Source: Candidatus Gastranaerophilales bacterium (lineage in GTDB: Bacteria > Cyanobacteriota > Vampirovibrionia > Gastranaerophilales > Gastranaerophilaceae). From it: a stretch of DNA of 46,336 nucleotides. The stretch's first letter is position 1. Every line of letters starts with the position of its first letter. Where the stretch lies: positions 1 through 46,336 of the forward strand of contig CALUPJ010000106.1 of assembly GCA_944322555.1 (NCBI GenBank), in the 5' to 3' direction. Positions 8,631 through 16,299 of the stretch are shown here, piece after piece. The position numbers and the translations under genes were made by a program. Below the pieces are notes generated by a model, which ran no database searches, was not told where the DNA came from, and saw only the letters and a list, made by a program, of their open reading frames with translations.

Positions 8631-9380
8631 ATGAAAAAAACATTATTAGTTATTACAGCGTTAAGTCTTTTTGCCGGATGTGCAACACTTTCTTCACAAG
8701 CAGTTACTTCAAATAATTCTGAAAGAGGATATATATCAGTAAGCACTTCCGCAAATACGGAAGTTGCACCTGATGTTGCGGAAATATCATTTGCAGTCCA
8801 GACTTCCGACAACAAGTCTATGCAGAAAGCAACTCAATTGAATAAAGAAATTTCAGATAAAGTTTACTCTGTTCTGAGCTCTATGCTGAATGCTTCAAAC
8901 GGTGATTATATAAAAACCGCAGACTTCAGTGCTTCACCGATTTATACATATTCGGGGAACAAAAGAAATCTTGATAAATACGAAGTATCCAACAGAGTAA
9001 TAGTACATACCAAGTCCATTGATAAAGTAGGTACAATGATAGATAAAGCTATAGAGGCCGGAGCTACAAATGTCGATAACCTGACATTTTCCGTTTCAAA
9101 TTACGATTCACAATGCAATGAACTTCTTGGTATTGCGGCAAAAAAAGCCCAAACCAGAGCTTCATATCTTGCAAAAAATCTTGCTGCCTCGCTTGACGGT
9201 GTAAGATCCGTAGACTTAAGCTGCAATGCTAATAATTACGGCACACCAAGATTATACATGGCAAAAAATATGTTAGCATCTGTTGCTGATTCGGAAGCCG
9301 CAGGAAGCTCTCCGACAACAATTTCAAAGGGTGTTGTTAAAATTAACGCAAATGTTAACGCAAGTTTTTATGTAAAATAG
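8631..9380 (+). CDS. SIMPL-domain (DUF541/YggE-like) lipoprotein
   Basis: The 249-aa protein begins with a lipoprotein signal peptide; the lipobox LFAGC places the lipidated Cys at residue 17. The mature part has the SIMPL/DUF541 pattern: ISVSTSANTEVAPDVAEISF at the start, the middle YEVSNRVIVHTKSIDKVGTM and the C-terminal Ala-rich helix KKAQTRASYLAKNL. Members such as E. coli YggE are periplasmic or membrane-attached proteins of uncertain function linked to stress. It has AAGGAGG before the start and is followed by a strong terminator, so it is probably monocistronic. Confidence 0.88.
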   Translation: MKKTLLVITALSLFAGCATLSSQAVTSNNSERGYISVSTSANTEVAPDVAEISFAVQTSDNKSMQKATQLNKEISDKVYSVLSSMLNASNGDYIKTADFSASPIYTYSGNKRNLDKYEVSNRVIVHTKSIDKVGTMIDKAIEAGATNVDNLTFSVSNYDSQCNELLGIAAKKAQTRASYLAKNLAASLDGVRSVDLSCNANNYGTPRLYMAKNMLASVADSEAAGSSPTTISKGVVKINANVNASFYVK

Positions 9381-9392
9381 TTAAAATAGACG

Positions 9393-9422
9393 ACAGGGCG
9401 GTAATTCCGCCCTGTTCGTTTT
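9393..9422 (+). terminator. Rho-independent terminator after the SIMPL gene
   Basis: ACAGGGCGG (9393-9401), loop TAATT, CCGCCCTGT (9407-9415), then TCGTTTTA. The 9-bp GC-rich stem is perfect. Confidence 0.85.
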
Positions 9423-9423
9423 A

Positions 9424-9432
9424 TGTTAAAAT
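9424..9432 (+). promoter_or_regulatory. Extended -10 box of the TPR gene, leaderless type
   Basis: TGTTAAAAT (TGn plus TAAAAT at 9427-9432) is followed by AAGCTT and the ATG at 9439. No Shine-Dalgarno sequence is present. The -35 region falls inside the preceding terminator. Confidence 0.5.
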
Positions 9433-9438
9433 AAGCTT

Positions 9439-10374
9439 ATGAAAGATAAAAATAAAGTAATAAAAAAAATCAATAATGCACTAAATGCAAATGATATTGA
9501 ATCTGCAAGAAGATTTATTGAAAATGATTTAAAACGATTCGGAACAAACGAAGAATATTATTTCTATCTTGCTCTGATAACAGAGAATTTAGAGAAAAAA
9601 CGCGAATTGTATTCCGAAGCAATAGCTCTAAAACCGGATTTTCTCGACGCATACATAAACAGAGGGCTTGTAAACAATGAGCTGCAGGATTATGAAAAGT
9701 CCATAGAAGATTATAATAAAGCAATCGAATTGGATTCAAAATGTGCACTTGCTTATAATAACCGCGGATATACAAAATACCGGCAAAAAGATTTTCAGGG
9801 AGCCTTGGAAGATTATAACAAAGCAATTCTCCTGAGTCCTAAGTTTAAAATGGCAATTGATAACAAGGCAAACCTTGTCTCCGAGGTTTGTGTTGCGGAT
9901 GACAAAGATTTCAGCGAAAAGTACTACCTGAGTTTAGGTATAAAAGAAGTCAATTCCGGGAATTTCACAGAGGCCGTAAAAAGTTTGAATGAAGTTTTGA
10001 AATACAATTCAAAATCTGACTTGGCATATTTTTACAAAGGAATTGTATACCACAGCCTGAATAAAGTAAAAGAGGCTTTCGAAAATTATTCAAAAGCAAT
10101 AGAGATTAACAAAAAAATGCCCGATGCTTATTTTAACCGCGGGCAGCTGATAATGAAAACTAACCCTAAAGGTGCACTTGATGATTTCGTCTCCGCAGTT
10201 GCTCTGGACGGGAAATTCATCGATGCATACTACTCAATTGCAGTTATACAAAAAGAGATGAAACAGTATGAAGATGCAATAAAAAATCTTGATAAGATTA
10301 TAGAGCTTGAACCGCAGGCTGTTAATGCGAAAGCACTGAAAAAACTTATTTTGAACAAATATATGAAAGGTTGA
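9439..10374 (+). CDS. Tetratricopeptide repeat protein
   Basis: A 311-aa soluble protein made of about seven to eight TPR units, recognised by repeated A-Y-N-R-G and F/Y-A-I-E-L spacing, for example AYNNRGYTKYRQKDFQGALE and DAYFNRGQLIMK. TPRs form helical scaffolds for protein-protein contacts; no catalytic domain is present. There is no signal peptide. Its stop lies just before the exported paralog pair at 10407-12243, and the promoter of that pair starts within its last codons, so the genes are adjacent but may be separately transcribed. Confidence 0.88.
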   Translation: MKDKNKVIKKINNALNANDIESARRFIENDLKRFGTNEEYYFYLALITENLEKKRELYSEAIALKPDFLDAYINRGLVNNELQDYEKSIEDYNKAIELDSKCALAYNNRGYTKYRQKDFQGALEDYNKAILLSPKFKMAIDNKANLVSEVCVADDKDFSEKYYLSLGIKEVNSGNFTEAVKSLNEVLKYNSKSDLAYFYKGIVYHSLNKVKEAFENYSKAIEINKKMPDAYFNRGQLIMKTNPKGALDDFVSAVALDGKFIDAYYSIAVIQKEMKQYEDAIKNLDKIIELEPQAVNAKALKKLILNKYMKG

Positions 10375-10400
10375 TTTTTACATTGCCTGTAGGGTATAAC
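10371..10400 (+). promoter_or_regulatory. Promoter of the exported paralog pair, leaderless type
   Basis: TTGATT (10371-10376), an 18-nt spacer, TATAAC (10395-10400), then TATATT and the ATG at 10407. No Shine-Dalgarno sequence is in range; AGGG at 10391 is too far upstream. Confidence 0.55.
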
Positions 10401-10406
10401 TATATT

Positions 10407-11369
10407 ATGAAGAAGTTTGCGGGAGTATTTTTAACATTAGCATTAATAATGCCCGGCTGTTGTGCTGATGACGGGATTGTTACTCTTGACAAGAACGGAG
10501 TGGAAAAGCCGGAGATTAAGATAGAATCCAATGCCAAGCAGTTAAAAGGTTCTCTGCTTGTTAACGATTCCGAAACTCTTGCACATTTGATAGAGATTCA
10601 GAAGGACCATGATATAAAAGATTTGGAAAAGCTCTGGCAGGGTACGGTTGAAAATAATCAGGTTATAGAATTTGCGCTAAAAAAACTTGCCACTCCGGAA
10701 TCGCAAAGACGTATTCACTCTTCACTTATGGCAAAAACTCTTTCTGCCGTCATTGCCGGCGCTTCTTTTGTTCCCAGTCTTATGGGAGCGAATTACGGAA
10801 TACAGACTTCCGCCTTCTCGGCAGGAAGACTTGCACAGGGACTTTTGAACAGAAAAACCGTTCCGCAGCAAACACCGCTGACTGATACGGAATTGATTGA
10901 ACTTGCAAGTATGATAGAAGATTTACAGGATTCTTTAATCAGTTCTTATTACAATTATAAAAATACTCTGAGTCAGCTTAAAGATACACGTTCAAAAATG
11001 ATTCTGTACAGCAGAAACTATACAAAAGCACTGGATAGCGGTAATATTCTGGAAATTGCAATATCGTCTTCTTTATATGACACAATGAGGATACAGGAAT
11101 TTAATCTTGAACAGTCTGCAAAAAAATATCATATACAGCTGCAAAGACTTGCCGGGAAAAAAGTAGTTGATGCGCTTGATTTATACCAGTATGATTTTAA
11201 TTCCGTATTATACAAAGACGGGGGTAAATCAGGGGACAAACCTACAGGAAGCAAATCTACAGAGATTAAAGTTTCAGGGAATAACATAACAGAGGATAAA
11301 CCTGTAAAGAATAAATCTACGGAATTTAAATCAACGGAAAATAAAGGAGGAAAAGATGTTAAAAAATAA
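10407..11369 (+). CDS. Exported helical protein, paralog A of a tandem pair
   Basis: I start at the internal ATG because it gives the signal peptide MKKFAGVFLTLALIMPGCCA; the longer frame from 10371 would bury it. The cut could be after CCA or at the Cys as an atypical lipobox. The mature protein of about 300 residues is helical, with a Gly/Ala-rich centre (AVIAGASFVPSLMGANYG) and a later coiled coil (about 170-255) whose pattern LEQSAKKYHIQLQRLAGKKV recalls the helical hairpin of TolC-type proteins. The C-terminus is a Lys/Ser/Thr tail with recurring KSTE units. It shares LWQG, F-A-x-x-K-L-x-x-P-E and the coiled-coil layout with the next gene. I do not recognise a family. Confidence 0.65.
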   Translation: MKKFAGVFLTLALIMPGCCADDGIVTLDKNGVEKPEIKIESNAKQLKGSLLVNDSETLAHLIEIQKDHDIKDLEKLWQGTVENNQVIEFALKKLATPESQRRIHSSLMAKTLSAVIAGASFVPSLMGANYGIQTSAFSAGRLAQGLLNRKTVPQQTPLTDTELIELASMIEDLQDSLISSYYNYKNTLSQLKDTRSKMILYSRNYTKALDSGNILEIAISSSLYDTMRIQEFNLEQSAKKYHIQLQRLAGKKVVDALDLYQYDFNSVLYKDGGKSGDKPTGSKSTEIKVSGNNITEDKPVKNKSTEFKSTENKGGKDVKK

Positions 11370-12243
11370 AATTACTGCCTCTTTTATACTTTTCTGTCTG
11401 GTTTCTGTACCTGCTCTTGCAGAAGTCAAGCTTGATGATATAAGCTCGCCGAAAGATATATTTTTCCGGCTCGGGACAACTGACGTACCAGAAAATAAAA
11501 TTGACATAAACGGAAAAATTGATGTTAAACCCGCTGTTGTAAAAGAGGATGACAAATTCTACGGTGAAGGAATTACATACGCAGATTTGAGTATAAAGAA
11601 AATGGCTCTTGAGGTTTCTAAATCCATAGAAGTGGATTATAATGAAATGATGGAGGATTTGTCGCTCTTGTGGCAGGGTGCTGCAACTAAAAGCGATACT
11701 ATAAAATTTGCAATTTATAAACTTTCTAACCCTGAAAAAGATAAACCTGATGCCGGAGCCGTAAAAAAAGTTCTTACAACAATAGCTGGAATGTCAACAT
11801 TCCTCGGCGCTGGCATGGGTAACCCAATGCTCGCAAGTGCCGCTCTTATAGGTGGAAACACACTGGGAATAATGTCACAGGATGATAAAGAGTTAAATTA
11901 CAAGTATTCCAGAGTTACTGATGCTGATATGATAATTCTTGTAAGAAAAGTGGATGAATTACAGCAAAAAGTTGTTGATATGTATTACGATTACATGACA
12001 GCAAGACAATATTATGATATGACAACCGAAATGGTCGAACAAAGGCATCGAAATTACCAAAACTCTCAAAAACTCTCAAAAGAAGTTATTTTGATTACGG
12101 ATACTTTTTATCGTGATGCTCTGGATGAACAGGTTAAAGCACGCGGCAACTTTTTTGAAAAACGCTCAAGACTTGAGCAGCTTGTCGGAAATGATGTATT
12201 CAGACAGTTTGAGGCAAAAATAGATGAACGGGCAAAAAACTGA
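11356..12243 (+). CDS. Exported helical protein, paralog B of a tandem pair
   Basis: The 295-aa protein has a clear signal peptide (hydrophobic ITASFILFCLVSVPALA, cut before EVKLDD). It overlaps paralog A by 14 bp, with AAAGGAGG before the start. The body follows the same order as paralog A: LLWQGAATKSDTIKFAIYKL, a Gly-rich hydrophobic stretch (TFLGAGMGNPMLASAALIGG) and a long coiled coil (about 190-285) ending RSRLEQLVGNDV. The Gly-rich stretch could contact or cross a membrane. It lacks the Ser/Thr/Lys tail of paralog A. Probably the two form a hetero-oligomeric envelope complex; this is inference. Confidence 0.65.
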   Translation: MLKNKITASFILFCLVSVPALAEVKLDDISSPKDIFFRLGTTDVPENKIDINGKIDVKPAVVKEDDKFYGEGITYADLSIKKMALEVSKSIEVDYNEMMEDLSLLWQGAATKSDTIKFAIYKLSNPEKDKPDAGAVKKVLTTIAGMSTFLGAGMGNPMLASAALIGGNTLGIMSQDDKELNYKYSRVTDADMIILVRKVDELQQKVVDMYYDYMTARQYYDMTTEMVEQRHRNYQNSQKLSKEVILITDTFYRDALDEQVKARGNFFEKRSRLEQLVGNDVFRQFEAKIDERAKN

Positions 12244-12266
12244 TATAAAAGCAAAATATGCGGGTT

Positions 12267-12809
12267 TTAAAGTAAAATTGCTTCCAGCTGCTTCACGGCA
12301 TTTTCCACCGTATCATTCACAACCTGATAATCAAATTGTTTTGAATTCTCTAATTCCGGCTTAATCGAAGCAAGGCGTCTTTGGATAGCTTCCTCCGTCT
12401 CCGTATGCCGTCCTCTCAATCTGGCTTCCAATTCCTCCAAAGACGGCGGTACTATAAATATTAATACAGCTTCCGGCTTAAGCTTTTTTACATTTAAAGC
12501 CCCTTTTGTATCAATTTCCAAAATCAAATTGTCGCCATTTTGTAAACATTCTTCAACAAAGGACTTCTTTGTACCGTAATAATTTCCCGAAAATTCCGCC
12601 CATTCCAAAAATTCATCATTAGAGATGCATTCTTTAAATTCTTCCGGAGAAAGAAAAAAATAGTTTTCACCATGAACTTCTCCTTCTCTTTTCCGGCGGG
12701 TTGTACAAGATACAGACAGTTTAAATCCGGGATGTTTATTTAAAAATTCTTTTATTACAGTACCTTTTCCGACACCTGAAGAGCCGGATATAACAAATAA
12801 TTTCGTCAT
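12267..12809 (-). CDS. gmk: Guanylate kinase
   Basis: The 180-aa protein phosphorylates GMP to GDP with ATP. The P-loop is GSSGVGKGT near the N-terminus, and the GMP-binding region is SCTTRRKREGEVHGENYFFL. The lid is GRHTETEEAIQRRL. The length is near the usual 190-205. It overlaps the upstream decarboxylase gene by 4 bp (ATGA), so the two are cotranscribed, although they have no obvious metabolic link. It converges on paralog B, with 23 bp between them. Confidence 0.95.
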   Translation of the reverse strand: MTKLFVISGSSGVGKGTVIKEFLNKHPGFKLSVSCTTRRKREGEVHGENYFFLSPEEFKECISNDEFLEWAEFSGNYYGTKKSFVEECLQNGDNLILEIDTKGALNVKKLKPEAVLIFIVPPSLEELEARLRGRHTETEEAIQRRLASIKPELENSKQFDYQVVNDTVENAVKQLEAILL

Positions 12810-14566
12810 TCTTCTTTCTCCAGGCTTTTGTGAACTATTGTTTCATAATCAACAGATGCGGCTTGTTCTTCTTTTATTTCTTTTTTTACAGCCGCTTCCT
12901 GTTTTTGTTCGGATGGTTCATCACAATAATGTTCCTGTAAAGAATCTTCCGCATTTTTCTTCATAAATTTTAATACCGTAAGTTTAGGCATATCCATCGG
13001 TTCGGTGCATATTTCTATATAACAGAGTTTATTCATAATCTGGGTAACTTTTAATGCTTTGTCAAAATCATCTGCGGTAGAAACCTTTGTCGACCATACA
13101 TCACCTTCAAACACGCGCGCAAATTTTGAATAATTCATCTGCATTATATCATTAAACTTATCGTCGGGATTTTTTGACAGCACCCGTTCTACGGTATAAC
13201 CCTGATTATTTAGAACTATAATAACAGGCTTGATGCCTCGGCGCAGCATATTCCCGACCTCCATTGCCGTAAGCTGGTGCGAACCTTCTCCCGTTATCAA
13301 AATTACTCTGGCATTCGGTTTAGCAAGACAGGTTCCGAGAAGGGCCGGAGTGCCCCAGCCTATTGAACCCCATAACACCTGTGACTGCAAATCTGCATTT
13401 TCAGGAAATTTGATAAGCGAAATTCCCTGAGGAATTATACCCGTTTCCGCAATAACAATATCATTTTCTTTTATAAATTCCTGTAAACGCGGATAAATAT
13501 AGCTCGAAGTTAATGTCCCCGCCGTTATATTGGAATTTTCATATCCGATTTTCGGCTTTTCAATTCCGGCTTCGCGTTTTTGAATAAGTTCTGCGGATTT
13601 TTCCAAAACATCGCTCATCTTTATATTTTCATATCGTTTGCCATCAATATAAGTATATGTACCATATATTGCAATATGGTTATTTATTTTATACGGCAAA
13701 TCAAACCCAAAAGCATTCAAATCCGTATAAACAGGCCCTACTGCAATAAGACAGTCCGTGGTTTCAAGATATTTTTGCGCCGTAGGATTGGCATATTTCG
13801 AAAAATATCCGCCGAGATATTTTTCATAATCCATACTAATAAGGTTTGCACCCATTAAAAAATTGGTTACAGGAATCCCGGTTTTTTCAACAAATTCCCT
13901 ATATTCTATTTTTGCATCAAATCGTTTTACCAGAACATCTCCGAGTATAACAGGCTTTGAAGATTTGTTAACTTTTTCGGCAATTTTTGCAGCAACATCC
14001 TCCAGAACCTCTTCATCGCTCAACCATTCATAACTTACTTCTCTATCCGAAAGTTCCATTTCGGCAATATCAAGAGGAATTGCGATATAGACAGGCTTAC
14101 GTTCTTTGACAAATGTTTTCAATACTCTGTCAATTTCTATTTTTGCATTATCTCTTGTAAGATAAGCAGTTGCCGCCGTCACCTGTTTGTATGCCTCATA
14201 AAAAGCATAGTAATTTACTTCCTGAAAGTTATGATGAACACAGGTTTTATTCTCTATACATTTTGTTGAAGGAACACCTACAATACTTATAACCGGCACA
14301 TTTTCTGCCATAGAACCTGCTATAGCGTTTATTACACTTAATTCTCCTACTCCGTATGTAGTTATGACTGCACCAAATCCGCGTTGCCGCGCATAACCGT
14401 CCGCAGCATATCCGGCATTAAGTTCATTTGTACAGCCTATCCAATTTGTTTTCGGATTATTTTCAACTGCATATAATATATTAAAATTATAATCTCCGGG
14501 TAAGCCGAAAAAATCATTTATCCCGAGCTCTTCAAGTTTTTTTACCAGATATTCGGCAGTATTCAT
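12806..14566 (-). CDS. Thiamine-diphosphate 2-keto-acid decarboxylase (pyruvate/indolepyruvate type)
   Basis: A 586-aa enzyme that should remove CO2 from pyruvate or a larger 2-keto acid such as indolepyruvate, giving an aldehyde. Visible features are the catalytic Glu in CTNELNAGYAADGYAR, the His pair in CVHHNFQE and the ThDP/Mg motif starting GEGSHQLTAMEVGNM and ending VLNNQGYTVE. The usual GDGS is GEGS here. After residue about 545 there is a charged tail (Glu/Lys/Gln-rich, ending SLEKEE) that ordinary family members lack. I use the ATG with GAGAGGAAAGAGA directly upstream; a TTG five codons earlier lies within that site. The product aldehyde could be reduced by an alcohol dehydrogenase such as the one at 7526. 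Confidence 0.9.
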   Translation of the reverse strand: MNTAEYLVKKLEELGINDFFGLPGDYNFNILYAVENNPKTNWIGCTNELNAGYAADGYARQRGFGAVITTYGVGELSVINAIAGSMAENVPVISIVGVPSTKCIENKTCVHHNFQEVNYYAFYEAYKQVTAATAYLTRDNAKIEIDRVLKTFVKERKPVYIAIPLDIAEMELSDREVSYEWLSDEEVLEDVAAKIAEKVNKSSKPVILGDVLVKRFDAKIEYREFVEKTGIPVTNFLMGANLISMDYEKYLGGYFSKYANPTAQKYLETTDCLIAVGPVYTDLNAFGFDLPYKINNHIAIYGTYTYIDGKRYENIKMSDVLEKSAELIQKREAGIEKPKIGYENSNITAGTLTSSYIYPRLQEFIKENDIVIAETGIIPQGISLIKFPENADLQSQVLWGSIGWGTPALLGTCLAKPNARVILITGEGSHQLTAMEVGNMLRRGIKPVIIVLNNQGYTVERVLSKNPDDKFNDIMQMNYSKFARVFEGDVWSTKVSTADDFDKALKVTQIMNKLCYIEICTEPMDMPKLTVLKFMKKNAEDSLQEHYCDEPSEQKQEAAVKKEIKEEQAASVDYETIVHKSLEKEE

Positions 14567-14630
14567 TCTCTTTCCTCTCAATTTTGTGTCTATAATAACA
14601 TGGTAGAAATGATAAATAAAGATACATTTA

Positions 14631-14639
14631 TGTTAGAAT
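14631..14639 (+). promoter_or_regulatory. Extended -10 box of the acyltransferase gene, leaderless type
   Basis: TGTTAGAAT (TGn plus TAGAAT at 14634-14639), then TTTCTT and the ATG at 14646. No Shine-Dalgarno sequence is present. Confidence 0.5.
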
Positions 14640-14645
14640 TTTCTT

Positions 14646-15716
14646 ATGGACAAAATTTTTTCGGATAAGATTAATATTCTAAAAGCGCTTGCTATAACAC
14701 TCGTTGTTTCCGGGCATTTGGAATTTAGATTTTTTGATATGTTTCCGCCGTATTCATTCCAGCTTGCATTATTTTTCTTTATTTCGGGAATGCTTTTTAA
14801 AGATAAATACCTTGACAGAGTATTGGAATTTATTCAGCGCAGAGTAAAAAGCCTGCTGGTTTTATATTTTCTGTATTCAGCTTTTTACGCCGCGGTAACG
14901 GTTGTAATTTTTAAACTTACGGGAAAATTTTGGGGCATGGAATTGAGTTGGAAAAACTTTTTTATAACCCCGTTCCTAAACGGACATCAGTTCGATTTGG
15001 CCTGCCCGATGTGGTTTGTCACACAATTATTTATGACAATGATAACCTTTCTGTTTCTGCAAAGAATGTTCAGAGAAAGAAGCGAAAAGTTCCGTTTTAT
15101 AATTTATACCATAATGGGATTTTCGGCAATTCCGCTATCTAAAATATTTGAACTTACTCCGGTATTTTTAATTATTGTAAGAACGATGTTCTCACTGTTC
15201 TTTGTATATTTGGGACATTTTTATACACGTAATATTCACGGAAAACATAATATTTTTACTCCTCAAATTTTAGGAGCAATTATTTGCATACAGGCTGTTT
15301 TATGGCATTTCAACAGGGATTTTGATCCCGTCCACGGAATAGGATTAAGCTATGTGCTTGTATGGGCAAGATTTGACAGTCAAATTATAGTCCCAGTGCT
15401 TACAAGTATTACGGGAATCTGGTTTTCGTTGTTCTTCATCAATGTAACTTATGATTATTTAAAAAACATAAAGTTCATAAAACTTATCGGCGAAAATACT
15501 TATCATATTATGGCAAATCATCTTTTCGTAATGTATATAATTACGGCTGTAATATTTAAAATTAACGGTATTCCGATGAGCGAAAGAAATCTTCATAATA
15601 TCTATTGGATTTTTAATCCGGTGCAGAATACATATCTGTATTTTGTACTCACAATGCTTATCACAACATACACGGGCGCAGGGCTTAAGTATATTAAATC
15701 CAGGATATTACGATAA
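14646..15716 (+). CDS. Acyltransferase family 3 membrane protein
   Basis: The 356-aa integral membrane protein has about ten hydrophobic helices. The family signature is at the N-terminus: KINILKALAITLVVSGHLEF with the conserved His, followed by FFFISGMLF. Such enzymes transfer acetyl or other acyl groups to sugars of surface polysaccharides, lipids or antibiotics at the membrane. The substrate cannot be inferred, because no polysaccharide gene is nearby. Its 3' end overlaps the convergent rsmG gene by 23 bp. Confidence 0.88.
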   Translation: MDKIFSDKINILKALAITLVVSGHLEFRFFDMFPPYSFQLALFFFISGMLFKDKYLDRVLEFIQRRVKSLLVLYFLYSAFYAAVTVVIFKLTGKFWGMELSWKNFFITPFLNGHQFDLACPMWFVTQLFMTMITFLFLQRMFRERSEKFRFIIYTIMGFSAIPLSKIFELTPVFLIIVRTMFSLFFVYLGHFYTRNIHGKHNIFTPQILGAIICIQAVLWHFNRDFDPVHGIGLSYVLVWARFDSQIIVPVLTSITGIWFSLFFINVTYDYLKNIKFIKLIGENTYHIMANHLFVMYIITAVIFKINGIPMSERNLHNIYWIFNPVQNTYLYFVLTMLITTYTGAGLKYIKSRILR

Positions 15717-16299
15717 GATTTCTGTCATAAATCTCTTCAAGAGGCAATCTGTAGTTTATAATATCTTTCACTTCCGCTTTGAAATGCTTTAAAACAGGCA
15801 GAGCCTTTTCAATTTCGTCCTTAGCTTTCTGGGATTTGTACGCTATAAAGTAGCCGTTCTTCTTTAAGAGCGGGAGAGCATATTCACTAATTTTCCCTAA
15901 ATCCGCAACTGCACGGCTTGTTATAATATCAAATTTTTTATTTTTTAAATTCTCAACCCTGTCACAAATCAAGGATAAATTATCAAGACCGAGCGTATTT
16001 TTAATATTAATATTTGCATTAATTTTCTTTTTTATACTGTCAAGCCCCGTAACATTAAGTTCCTGATGTTCAATTGCTATAGGAATTGACGGAAAACCTC
16101 CGCCGCAGCCTATATCCAGAAGTTCTCCCTTTTTTATTTTATATTTTTTTAGAAACAAATTAATCGCAAGCGAGTCATAAATATGTTTTTCAAATAAAAC
16201 AGCCTCGTCATTTTTGGATATAAGATTAATTTTAGCATTCTCTTCAAGAAATGCTTTACTATAATCCGTAAAATCGCTTTTTATCTCAAATTTATCCAT
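15694..16299 (-). CDS. rsmG: 16S rRNA (guanine527-N7)-methyltransferase RsmG
   Basis: The 201-aa protein has the RsmG/GidB signature: INLISKNDEAVLFEKHIYDS, the S-adenosylmethionine loop LLDIGCGGGFPSIPIAI, the acidic end of strand 2 (VTGLDS) and TSRAVADLGKISEYALPLL. It methylates N7 of G527 in 16S rRNA using SAM. It overlaps the end of the TPR ATPase gene by 8 bp and is probably expressed from the same promoter. Its C-terminus overlaps the convergent acyltransferase gene. Confidence 0.94.
   Translation of the reverse strand: MDKFEIKSDFTDYSKAFLEENAKINLISKNDEAVLFEKHIYDSLAINLFLKKYKIKKGELLDIGCGGGFPSIPIAIEHQELNVTGLDSIKKKINANINIKNTLGLDNLSLICDRVENLKNKKFDIITSRAVADLGKISEYALPLLKKNGYFIAYKSQKAKDEIEKALPVLKHFKAEVKDIINYRLPLEEIYDRNLIVISWI

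Noticed and set aside
12244..12266. Terminator between paralog B and gmk
   Set aside because: The 23-bp gap between these convergent genes has no inverted repeat.
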